Source: COE1 sp949066965 (GTDB lineage: Bacteria; Bacillota; Clostridia; Lachnospirales; Lachnospiraceae). From it: a DNA stretch of 64,000 bases. Location: positions 66,816-130,815 of the forward strand of contig CARTDA010000006.1 of the NCBI GenBank assembly GCA_949066965.1, written 5' to 3'. The notes beneath the pieces are model-generated. The model saw only the letters and a list, made by a program, of their open reading frames with translations. It had not been told where the DNA came from and did no database searches. A program made the position numbers and the translations under genes. Of the stretch, positions 41,578 through 50,205 are shown in pieces (position 1 is the first letter of the stretch; each line of letters opens with the position of its first letter).

Positions 41578-41668
41578 GTTATTCCCCCATTATACAACAG
41601 TCCAGATTCCCTGCTGTAAATCTGTCCGGACCGTTTTCCCGTTATACAATGTTGTCTGAGCTAATTAT

Positions 41669-42106
41669 TTACATCTGAGCATCATCCTCATAGTTTTCCA
41701 TTTCAGATGTGGTGTCTTCTGCCGCATAATCCGCAAGCTCCTCGTCAGAATATCCCTCCGAGTAATCATTTTCCGTATCCTCTGACATAAATCCGTCCGC
41801 GTCCACACCTTCCTCTGCATTATCCTGCCCATCGCCTTCAAATGCCACAACGCTCCCTGTTAAATCACCATTCTTTCTTGCTGCCTGAACCATTTTATCC
41901 AATTCATATGTAGGTATAATACGTGGCCTGATAGATGCATAGATATATCTTATTACATCACCGATGATATAAAATATCACCAGAACAATCAGAAGTCCCC
42001 ATAACATTCTTGTCAGTTCAAATCCCCTTATATACATAATTATAGATGCTATCGCACCTGCCAGAAGCATGAAAAACGGTGTGATAAGACCTGTCTTATT
42101 TCCCAT
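41669..42106 (-). CDS. small membrane protein of the fla/che operon
   Basis: 145 aa; two membrane helices (residues ~9-25 and ~33-55), then a short basic stretch and a long acidic C-terminal tail (DDAEEG, DYSEGYSDEELADY-like). No family recognised. It lies between cheD and sigD, so it is likely tied to motility. Confidence 0.65.
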   Translation of the reverse strand: MGNKTGLITPFFMLLAGAIASIIMYIRGFELTRMLWGLLIVLVIFYIIGDVIRYIYASIRPRIIPTYELDKMVQAARKNGDLTGSVVAFEGDGQDNAEEGVDADGFMSEDTENDYSEGYSDEELADYAAEDTTSEMENYEDDAQM

Positions 42107-42151
42107 TATGTTATCCCCTTAATATCTTCCAACTCTTCCCAGTTCCATTCC

Positions 42152-42637
42152 CTATATTGTTTTCTCCGGCTTACCAGCTGAACGGATTACCAGATCACCC
42201 GTCTCAGGATAAAAAACAATAGTGCGACCATAATTAAGTCCTGTATCCTGGGCTTTCAAGGGAATCCCAAGTTCCCTTAATTTTCTCTTGCTTGCCTCTA
42301 CATTTCTCTCTCCGACACGTACCATATCCGATTTGTTCTGAAAGGCAAACATCTGCGCCCCGCCTGCTATCTTTGCCTCAAGCCTTCCTTTTCTGCCTCC
42401 CATTGCCAGTATCTTTTTGACGAGATCCTCAATTCCCGTATCGGCAAATTTTGCCCTGTTTGAATTATTCTCTATCTGTCTGCTGTCCGGAAGCATGGCA
42501 TGTGCCAACCCACCGACCTTTGCCACCGGATCCCTGATACATATCCCCACACAGGAACCAAGTCCCAGTGTTGTTATCCCCTCAGGGCTTTTGCACACGT
42601 TCAAGTCAGCCATCCCTACTTTAACTATATTCGCCAT
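42152..42637 (-). CDS. cheD: chemoreceptor deamidase CheD
   Basis: Deamidates receptor glutamines and stimulates CheC; 161 aa. The catalytic Cys is in TTLGLGSCVGICI and the His in GGLAHAMLPDS; the later KIAGGAQMF is the conserved strand. Directly downstream of cheC, forming the CheC-CheD adaptation pair of Firmicutes. Confidence 0.96.
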   Translation of the reverse strand: MANIVKVGMADLNVCKSPEGITTLGLGSCVGICIRDPVAKVGGLAHAMLPDSRQIENNSNRAKFADTGIEDLVKKILAMGGRKGRLEAKIAGGAQMFAFQNKSDMVRVGERNVEASKRKLRELGIPLKAQDTGLNYGRTIVFYPETGDLVIRSAGKPEKTI

Positions 42638-42692
42638 TGCTCACTATGCCCCTTCTCTAAAATTCGTACCGCGCATCTAAGAATGTGTACCG

Positions 42693-43313
42693 TTATATTG
42701 GCATTCCCAATGCTCCCAACATCTTTGAGTATGAGTCAAGATCCGGCATAAGGATAAAATAACCATTCAAATCCACATCATCCGTAAATACAGTCTGTAT
42801 CAGAAGGATCTGATCGCCTATGATTCCAAACTCTATCGCCGGTACGCTTAAAATTGCATTCAACATATCAATATTTAAGTCCGGCACGGATGGAATCATC
42901 TTAAGATTCGTCATCTGAGCCAGAGAATTTAAATAAGCCCCTGTAATAATATTGCCAATCTCTTTCATCGCTGATATCTCTATCTCGCTAAAACCACTCT
43001 CTGATGGTGGCATTCCCATAAGCTTTGACACAAGCGATTTGCCAGCATTCTGTTCCAAAATGAACATAATACTGCCTGTAATATCCCCCTCTACTGCCAG
43101 ATAGATACCCACAACAAGCTGCTCTTCTCCACCCATGACTACACCGACATCCTTGAAGTCAAGAAGCCTTACCTGTGGAACTTTCATATCCACCTTTGTC
43201 TGAAGCATCTGGGCAAGCGCTGTAGTCGCATTGCCTGCCCCGATGTTTCCCAGTTCCTTTAAGACATCATAATATTCCGTCGTAACTTTCTCGAAACTTA
43301 TATTTTCCGCCAT
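42693..43313 (-). CDS. cheC: CheY-P phosphatase CheC
   Basis: 206-aa adaptation phosphatase and CheD partner. Two phosphatase signatures are visible: ELGNIGAGNATTAL and EIGNIITGAYLNSL (E/NxxN patterns). I prefer ATG 43313 (MAENISFEK), with AGG seven bases upstream, over the GTG at 43349 which lacks a site. Confidence 0.94.
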   Translation of the reverse strand: MAENISFEKVTTEYYDVLKELGNIGAGNATTALAQMLQTKVDMKVPQVRLLDFKDVGVVMGGEEQLVVGIYLAVEGDITGSIMFILEQNAGKSLVSKLMGMPPSESGFSEIEISAMKEIGNIITGAYLNSLAQMTNLKMIPSVPDLNIDMLNAILSVPAIEFGIIGDQILLIQTVFTDDVDLNGYFILMPDLDSYSKMLGALGMPI

Positions 43314-43362
43314 GATAAAACCTAAGCCTTTCCTTAATTCAAAAGTCACATTTTAATAGAGG

Positions 43363-43860
43363 TTATACGTCAACTATCTCCGAGAGTACTGATGTAATAT
43401 CAAGTAGTGAAATCAGCTTTCCGTCCGCCTTGCCGACACCGGAAAGAAATCTCTCTTTTTCATCCTTTTCATACCCAATACGCTCAATATGCTCCTCGTC
43501 AAGCGTCACGACCTCTTTGACCTCATCAACCATCACACCAATTGATTCGTGCTGTTCGAGTGTAAGGATAATAATACGCGTCCGCTTTGTAACTTCATCT
43601 TCCGGAAGCCCCATCTTCAGCCTGAGACTGAGTGTCGGGATAACGACACCACGCACATTAATTACGCCCTTAATATAATCTGGTACCTTCGGAACCCTCG
43701 TAATCTTTGACATCCTTATAATATTAGATATGTACTTGATATCAATGCCATACTGCTCACCGCCGAGCTGTGTCACGATAAACTGTGTTGTATTGCGTTC
43801 CGTGGGACGATTGAGACTCGCATTCCGCTTCTGTTCGTCCATTACTTTTACTTCATCCAT
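43363..43860 (-). CDS. cheW: chemotaxis coupling protein CheW
   Basis: 165-aa adaptor that joins CheA to receptors. The CheW fold is visible (QFIVTQLGGEQYGIDIKYIS, VINVRGVVIPTLSLRLKMGL, VMVDEVKEVV). A ~20-residue N-terminal extension precedes it. Between cheA and cheC. Confidence 0.96.
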   Translation of the reverse strand: MDEVKVMDEQKRNASLNRPTERNTTQFIVTQLGGEQYGIDIKYISNIIRMSKITRVPKVPDYIKGVINVRGVVIPTLSLRLKMGLPEDEVTKRTRIIILTLEQHESIGVMVDEVKEVVTLDEEHIERIGYEKDEKERFLSGVGKADGKLISLLDITSVLSEIVDV

Positions 43861-43903
43861 GTTCTATGCCCTGCCTTTCCTTTTTCATCCATACAAGTTA
43901 GGA

Positions 43904-46039
43904 TTATATCAATGCATTGGTATCAAGAATCAGCGCCACTTCGCCATTGCCCAAAATGGTAGCACCGCTTATCATCTTTGGCACCTTGATATATTTGCCC
44001 ATGGACTTGATAACCACTTCCTGCTGTCCGATAAGCTCATCCACAACCAAGCCTGCCAGCTTGTCACCCTTCTTAACAATAATAACTGTAAGGTTTTTAT
44101 TGCTGTTTTCCTCTGCGGACGGGATATCAAGAACATTTCTCAATCGGATAATCGGAATAACCGTCCCACGGATATGGATTACTTCTTTTGCCTGCACCAG
44201 CTTGATATCCTCCGGCAAAACATCCTCTATAGTCTGAATCGACCCAAGCGCTATCGCATACTTTTCATCACCGACAACAACCATGAGCGCCTGTATAATC
44301 GCAAGTGTCAGAGGAAGTCTGATAATCCATGAAGAACCTTCCCCAAAATGATTCTTTACCTCGACCTCGCCGCTCAGCGACTCAATCTTTGACTTCACCA
44401 CATCAAGACCCACGCCTCGACCTGACACGTCGGACACTTTTTTTGCGGTTGAAAAGCTTGGCAGGAACAGGAGGTCAATAATCTCTTTCTCTGTCATCGT
44501 CTCAGCCTGTTCCGGCGTTACAGTGCCTCGCTCAATCGCCTTGTTTCTGACAGCCTCCACATTGATTCCGCCACCGTCGTCCCGCACTGCAATCACGACA
44601 TTGTTTCCATCCTGATAGGCGTCAAGAAAAATAGAACCAACTTCAGGCTTGCCGTTTGCAATCCTGACATCATTTGGCTCAAGACCGTGGTCTGCCGAAT
44701 TTCTGAGCATATGCATCAGCGGATCGCCAATTTCATCAACAACAGTACGGTCAAGCTCTGTATCCTCACCTGTCATGTACAGCTCCATCTTTTTGCCAAG
44801 CTTCTTGGACAAATCCCGAATCATTCGCGGGAACTTTGCCACAACACTCTCGATTGGCACCATTCGCACCTTCATGACAGATTCATGAAGGTTTGTCGTT
44901 ACACTCTCAAGATATTCTATCTGTTCATTTACGGAATTGTTATCCCCCTTGCCTTCTGCCGCCGTCGCTGAAATCAACGAATTCTTTGCAATAATAAGTT
45001 CACTGACCAGATTCATCAGGTTGTCAAGCTTCTCGATATCCACCCTGACAGTTCTGTTCACTACTGGCTTCGCCGACGCTGTTGGCTTTGTCGTTGATGC
45101 CGCAGGTTTTGCCGGTGCTGCTGGTGCTGCCGCAGGAGCCGGCACTGCCGCCTTTACTTCCTCAGGAGCCTTTACCTCTACCTTTGCAGTTTCCGCTGCC
45201 TTTGCCGGTGCTGCCGCCATCTTATACTCTGCACAAAATGCTTCCTCTATCTCGGAGACACTCTTAACTGCATCCTTTATCTCATCAGCAGTGTTCCCTG
45301 ATATGAAAATAAGGCTGAACGTAAGCTCAAACTTTTCATCTTCTATATCCTGTGCTGTCGGCGATGATACTATAATCTCACCGAGCTTCTCAAGGGCTTT
45401 GAATACAAGAAATGCCCTCGCTGCCTTGAGCACACATGCCTCCTCAACATAAACAGTCACACCGTATACCTTCAGTCCCTCGGTGTATGCCTTCTCTATC
45501 AGCATTTTCTCTGTGTCATTAATCTTAATATCCTGCCATCTTTCGCCTTTGCCGCCCGAACCATCCGCAGTGCTACTCTCTGCCTTTGGTGCTGCGGGTT
45601 CAGCAGCGGGAGCTGCAGGCGCGGCAGATGCGCTGTCGCCCACCTTCACTTCACCGTTATTCTTCAATATGCTGTTCAGCGCATCTATCAAATCCTGATT
45701 GTCATTTGTTCCTTCTTCCGTTGTCTGCTGAATATTGTTGACATACTCCTCCAGTGCATCCAGACTCTTAAAGAGTATGTCAATCATACCGGGCTGTACC
45801 TTAAACGTACCATTGCGGACTTCTGAAAACACATTCTCCATATCATGGGTAAGTGTCTGCATTCTCTTATATCCCATCGTTCCCGCCATGCCCTTCAGGG
45901 AATGAGCCGCCCTGAATATCTCATTGATTGTATCCATGTTTTCAGGATTCTGCTCCAGTTCCATAATCTGATCACTCAGATTTTGTAAATGCTCCTTTGA
46001 TTCATCAAGGAAAATATCAAGATATTGACTAGTATCCAT
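43904..46039 (-). CDS. cheA: chemotaxis histidine kinase CheA
   Basis: 711-aa kinase. HPt domain with phospho-His46 (AAHSLKGMAGTMG), Ala/Pro-rich linkers, P2 docking domain (~170-270), dimerisation helix pair, HATPase with N box LRNSADHGLEP and G boxes DDGGGI and GRGVGLDVV, and a C-terminal CheW-like domain. The Ala/Pro-rich spacer (PAPAAAPAAPAKPAAST) before the dimerisation domain is repetitive. Start is one base after the cheB stop. Confidence 0.97.
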   Translation of the reverse strand: MDTSQYLDIFLDESKEHLQNLSDQIMELEQNPENMDTINEIFRAAHSLKGMAGTMGYKRMQTLTHDMENVFSEVRNGTFKVQPGMIDILFKSLDALEEYVNNIQQTTEEGTNDNQDLIDALNSILKNNGEVKVGDSASAAPAAPAAEPAAPKAESSTADGSGGKGERWQDIKINDTEKMLIEKAYTEGLKVYGVTVYVEEACVLKAARAFLVFKALEKLGEIIVSSPTAQDIEDEKFELTFSLIFISGNTADEIKDAVKSVSEIEEAFCAEYKMAAAPAKAAETAKVEVKAPEEVKAAVPAPAAAPAAPAKPAASTTKPTASAKPVVNRTVRVDIEKLDNLMNLVSELIIAKNSLISATAAEGKGDNNSVNEQIEYLESVTTNLHESVMKVRMVPIESVVAKFPRMIRDLSKKLGKKMELYMTGEDTELDRTVVDEIGDPLMHMLRNSADHGLEPNDVRIANGKPEVGSIFLDAYQDGNNVVIAVRDDGGGINVEAVRNKAIERGTVTPEQAETMTEKEIIDLLFLPSFSTAKKVSDVSGRGVGLDVVKSKIESLSGEVEVKNHFGEGSSWIIRLPLTLAIIQALMVVVGDEKYAIALGSIQTIEDVLPEDIKLVQAKEVIHIRGTVIPIIRLRNVLDIPSAEENSNKNLTVIIVKKGDKLAGLVVDELIGQQEVVIKSMGKYIKVPKMISGATILGNGEVALILDTNALI

Positions 46040-47158
46040 TTACCTGACCCCCACATTCATTATTATTTCCTGGGCCACGTCATCAAGTGCGACTACCTGA
46101 TTGACCAATCCTGTCGCAGCGATTGCTTTGGGCATGCCGTACACAGTCGAAGATGCCTCATCCTGTGCAATGACGTGTATCTTTTTTGAAGTTTCCAAAT
46201 TCACGATTCCCTTCGTTCCGTCAGCACCCATACCGGTCAGCACAACGCATACAATCTGAGCATAACTACTCGTCTTTAAAGATTCATACATATAATTTGC
46301 GCACGGCTTAACCCCCTCCCTCGGAGGTTCGTCTGTATAAGTGATGGTTGCCCTTCCGCCCTTGGTAGCTACATTCATGTGTTTTCCACCCATGGATATA
46401 TATACCACACCGTTTTCCAGCACATCACCCTCTGCCGCTTCCTTGACTTTTATCTTGCTGAGTGAATCAAGCCTTTCAGCCAGTGACTGGGTAAATCCCT
46501 TCGGCATATGCTGGACAATCAGAACAGGCGCTGCAAGCTCTGCCGGCAATCTTGGCACAACACTCTGAAGAGCCTTTGGTCCTCCTGTCGAGCAGGCAAG
46601 CGCGACAATTTTCTGCCCTGCCACCGTAGGTTTTGTCTTTCTGACAATATTGACAAGCTTCTGCGTATTCTCCTCCTGTTTCTCCCTTGTCACGATTGGA
46701 GACACAGCAATGTTGGTCTGGCGGCTTGTAACAACCGCCTGGAGCGTGTCAAGGAACTTATCCTTAAACCCGCTGCTCTTCAGATAAACAATGTTGACTG
46801 GTTTCTCTATGAAATCAATCGCCCCAAGGTCAAGCGCTTCCATCGTAACTGCCGCACCATCCCTTGTATCCGTACTCGCCATCATGACACGCGCCCGGAT
46901 TTTATCTCTCTGCAAGGCACGCAAAAGCTGAATCCCATTCATCTTGGGCATATTCACATCAAGGACAACGCCATCATACTGATTCTTTTTTAAGAGTTCA
47001 TATGCTGCCTGACCGTCAAATGCCTGCTCCACTACCTGGAACCGTTCATCTGAATTTATTATATCACACATAACTCTTCTCATAAGTGCAGAATCATCAA
47101 TTACAAGTATTTTTTTCTTTATTTTTGATGCATTTGAGTTAATTGTCATACTATTCAA
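46040..47158 (-). CDS. cheB: protein-glutamate methylesterase CheB
   Basis: 372-aa response regulator that demethylates or deamidates receptors. Receiver with phospho-Asp67 (VVLDVNMPKMNG); catalytic half with Ser in ACSTGGPKAL, His in VQHMPKGFTQSLAERL and Asp in LTGMGADGTKG. Overlaps the upstream PilZ gene by 4 bp and abuts cheA. Confidence 0.97.
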   Translation of the reverse strand: MNSMTINSNASKIKKKILVIDDSALMRRVMCDIINSDERFQVVEQAFDGQAAYELLKKNQYDGVVLDVNMPKMNGIQLLRALQRDKIRARVMMASTDTRDGAAVTMEALDLGAIDFIEKPVNIVYLKSSGFKDKFLDTLQAVVTSRQTNIAVSPIVTREKQEENTQKLVNIVRKTKPTVAGQKIVALACSTGGPKALQSVVPRLPAELAAPVLIVQHMPKGFTQSLAERLDSLSKIKVKEAAEGDVLENGVVYISMGGKHMNVATKGGRATITYTDEPPREGVKPCANYMYESLKTSSYAQIVCVVLTGMGADGTKGIVNLETSKKIHVIAQDEASSTVYGMPKAIAATGLVNQVVALDDVAQEIIMNVGVR

Positions 47159-47880
47159 CGACCCTTCCCATTCTTTCTATTTTTTCTTTCTTCATCAAAG
47201 ATATATTTAATAATCTCTTCCCGCGTCATCGTGTCAATAAATTCAAACTTTACACGGTTTTCATACTCGTTTTCCCTATTTTCTATCTCCCCTGAATAGA
47301 CTACTTTCGCCGCCAGCAGGAATGACCTTTCTTTATCCACAATCGACAAATCGAAACTCATCAGGATAATGCTTCCCTCTTCAAATTTCTGTCTTGATAC
47401 AAACCGGGTTCCACCGCCGCTGATATCCACAATAACGCCTCTCGCCATGTTTTCCTCTGAGACAATAAACGTAAGCCCTTTGGCAAAAGCATCCACCTCC
47501 TGCCTGCTCATCTCCCGCACCATCATATCCACGATGCAGTTAAATCTATAATATTCCCTGCGTTGATATTTGTGAAGGTTGCTGATGATCTCAACAACAA
47601 GAATATATGTACCATTTATTTTCTGCCTGTCAACAATTCTTACATCCGCCCTATACATACCACCATGCGAAAAAAAACACACATCATACTCACCGTCTAC
47701 CGGAAGCAGGACAAGTTTTGTCTGCTCCATCGGCATAACCAGCTCCAGTCGTCCATCGTCCTGAATATCATATACGGAAGACTTATATGTCTTTACTCCC
47801 TCTGTACCATCAGGAAGCACCACACTGACTGTCGATTTCAATTCAATCTTATCTCCTGGTGATATAAATTTCTCTATCAT
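47155..47880 (-). CDS. PilZ-domain flagellar brake protein (YcgR-like)
   Basis: Cyclic-di-GMP effector of 241 aa. N-terminal YcgR-N-like barrel, then a PilZ domain with the two binding motifs RREYYR and DISGGG. I start at ATG 47880 (MIEKFISPG), preceded by AGGAGG at 6 nt. It lies between flhG and cheB and overlaps cheB by 4 bp. In related systems such proteins slow the motor or block swarming when cyclic-di-GMP is high; that is expected here too. Confidence 0.9.
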   Translation of the reverse strand: MIEKFISPGDKIELKSTVSVVLPDGTEGVKTYKSSVYDIQDDGRLELVMPMEQTKLVLLPVDGEYDVCFFSHGGMYRADVRIVDRQKINGTYILVVEIISNLHKYQRREYYRFNCIVDMMVREMSRQEVDAFAKGLTFIVSEENMARGVIVDISGGGTRFVSRQKFEEGSIILMSFDLSIVDKERSFLLAAKVVYSGEIENRENEYENRVKFEFIDTMTREEIIKYIFDEERKNRKNGKGR

Positions 47881-47929
47881 AGACTCCTCCTGATTATATA
47901 TTTCATTCACACCTTCGTACCGCCTGACA

Positions 47930-48817
47930 TCATCCCATCTTCTTATTTCCTGCCACAATATGGGAAAAGAACGCCGCCATGCCTCTCTTTACAAGAGACT
48001 TGTCATACTCCTTATCCATAAGGATATACGCCATCCTCTCAAATGCAATTGACGACTTTGCGTTTGGACTCTGCATACTCACCGGCATCTGCTGCATCAC
48101 CGCATCCTCAAGGCGAAAATCCTGTGGTATCGCACCAAGATAAGATGTCGGAAGCTTGAGGTATCTGTTGACTACCGTGTTCAGTTTGTTATACATAATC
48201 TCACCCTCGACTGCCCCTGATACCTTGTTTGCAATCACCATGATTTTCGAGTCCTCCCTGGAAAAGCGCGGATGCCGGTTCAGCGCCTTTAACAGGGAAT
48301 AGGAATCCGTAATGGATGTCGGTTCTGGTGTCGCCACCACCAATATCTCACCGCTGGCAACCAGAAAGTCCAGCACTGCATCCGAAATTCCGGCACCTGT
48401 ATCTATGATAATAATATCGGCAATCGCGTCCAGTTTTGCAAGATTCTGAACAATATAATTCAAATAATCGCGGCTTAAATTTGACAGCCCCGCTATTCCG
48501 GATCCCCCTGATATAAATCCTATGTCCATAGGTCCCCATGTTATGATATCCGTGATGTCCTTCCCCTGGTAAATCAGGTCACACAGATTATGCTTTGGAA
48601 CAGTCCCAAACATAATCTCTATATTGGCAAGCCCAAAATCCGCATCTAAGATAATTACCCTTTTTCCCAATTTTTTAAACTGACATGCAAGGTTTATGGA
48701 TGTATTTGACTTCCCTACCCCGCCCTTCCCACTTGTCACCGTTATCACCCGGGAAAGTGGTCTCGGAATAGGATTCATTTTTATAACAACGTTTCTTAAT
48801 TGTTCTGCCTGATCCAT
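47930..48817 (-). CDS. flhG: MinD-like ATPase FlhG
   Basis: 295-aa deviant-Walker ATPase that controls flagellar number and place with FlhF. Deviant Walker A SGKGGVGKSNTSIN at about residues 29-42; ILDADFGLANIEIMFG and IIDTGAGISDAV are the conserved switch segments; the C-terminal amphipathic helix (KRGMAAFFSHIV) probably binds membrane. 14 bp downstream of flhF. Confidence 0.96.
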   Translation of the reverse strand: MDQAEQLRNVVIKMNPIPRPLSRVITVTSGKGGVGKSNTSINLACQFKKLGKRVIILDADFGLANIEIMFGTVPKHNLCDLIYQGKDITDIITWGPMDIGFISGGSGIAGLSNLSRDYLNYIVQNLAKLDAIADIIIIDTGAGISDAVLDFLVASGEILVVATPEPTSITDSYSLLKALNRHPRFSREDSKIMVIANKVSGAVEGEIMYNKLNTVVNRYLKLPTSYLGAIPQDFRLEDAVMQQMPVSMQSPNAKSSIAFERMAYILMDKEYDKSLVKRGMAAFFSHIVAGNKKMG

Positions 48818-48831
48818 ACACTAACCTCCTA

Positions 48832-50205
48832 TCAGCGCCTTCCTCCAAGCAACTGTTTCACAGTTGACTGTGGATTGAAATATTCAATATCGTCTGGTAC
48901 ATTCTGACCACATGTCACATAGGAAAGCGTCGCGCCCGTATAAAGCTTCAGATTGTAGATGTTTCCTAATGTGGCAGTTTCGTCCAGTTTTGTAAAAATC
49001 AACTTGTAATCAGTAATTTCTTTATATGTATCGGCAGTATTCATCAAATCCCTGTACTTTGTGGAAGCTGACAGCACAAGAAACACTTCCTTATCCGCTG
49101 TCGTGTCCACAGAGCTTATTAAGTCACCCATGCTCTCACACTGTGCCTCATTGTTGGGCGAATGCCCCGTTGTATCTACCAATATATAGTCATACTCCTT
49201 AAAATCCTCGACAGATGCCGCAATTTCATTTGCGGTATACACCACCCGGAAAGGAACCTCAAGAATATTTGCATATGTCCGCAACTGCTCCGCAGCGGCA
49301 ATTCTGTATGTATCTGCCGTGAGCAGCGCCACCTTCTTCTTGTGCTCCACCCGGAAGGAGGATGCAATCTTGGCTATCGTTGTCGTCTTGCCAACGCCTG
49401 TTGGTCCCACAAAGAAAATGACCTTCGGACCATTTTCGCTTTCATCCATCACATAAGGCTTTCCGAGCTTCAATATCATCCTCTGGTAAATCTCAGAGAG
49501 CATAAAATCCATCGTGACATCCGGCTTACAGTTTCTGTCGATTTCCTCAAGCATCTCGTTTGCATAATTTTCATTGATTTCGTTGTCGACCATTTTATTG
49601 TACAACAATTTCAAAAAGCTTGACCGCTCCGTGTTCTCTTCCTTTTTGTCACTTTCTGCATTTTTTATCTCTTCAGGCTGCGACTTGCCCTCCTGCTGCG
49701 AGAGCTGTTTTTCAAGCAGGTTCTGGAGATTGTCCAGTTTTTCCTCCAGGCCGTTTCCCCGGAGATTTTCCTTTGTAGGCTCATTCGCCTTTGCGTCGGT
49801 CTTTCCCTTTTCTTTTCCCTCTGGCTTTTGCGGCGGAAAGGTTGCAAGCACGTCCGCGACCGCCTGTCCCACTGCCTTCGCCTCCATTGCGGTCTTTGCA
49901 TCCGCTGTGGCATCCTCCTGCTTTTCCGGCTGCTTCATGGGGATGATTTTTCCCTGTGCCGCATTCTGGCTTAACGTGACCGCCACACCATCCTTTTGCG
50001 TCTCCTTTGCGGAAACCGCCCCATATTTTTCATTTTCTTCTTCCTTAGCTACTGTCACCTCAATCTTTGTTCCCTTAAAAATGCCAAACACGCCTTTCGC
50101 CTTCACTGTCTTGACATTCATCTCGACAATTCCCTCGCCGAGCTCTTTCTTTGCATATTCCAGCGCTTCCTCTTTCGTTTTTCCCTGAAATTTCTTTATT
50201 ATCAT
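48832..50205 (-). CDS. flhF: flagellar biosynthesis SRP-like GTPase FlhF
   Basis: 457-aa GTPase. The basic B domain at the N-terminus (MIIKKFQGKTKEEALEYAKK) is joined by a Gln/Glu/Lys-rich linker to NG domains with GPTGVGKTTTIAKI (G1), DTTGHSPNN (G3) and TKLDETATLGN (G4/closing). Its start overlaps the flhA stop by 4 bp. Confidence 0.96.
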   Translation of the reverse strand: MIIKKFQGKTKEEALEYAKKELGEGIVEMNVKTVKAKGVFGIFKGTKIEVTVAKEEENEKYGAVSAKETQKDGVAVTLSQNAAQGKIIPMKQPEKQEDATADAKTAMEAKAVGQAVADVLATFPPQKPEGKEKGKTDAKANEPTKENLRGNGLEEKLDNLQNLLEKQLSQQEGKSQPEEIKNAESDKKEENTERSSFLKLLYNKMVDNEINENYANEMLEEIDRNCKPDVTMDFMLSEIYQRMILKLGKPYVMDESENGPKVIFFVGPTGVGKTTTIAKIASSFRVEHKKKVALLTADTYRIAAAEQLRTYANILEVPFRVVYTANEIAASVEDFKEYDYILVDTTGHSPNNEAQCESMGDLISSVDTTADKEVFLVLSASTKYRDLMNTADTYKEITDYKLIFTKLDETATLGNIYNLKLYTGATLSYVTCGQNVPDDIEYFNPQSTVKQLLGGRR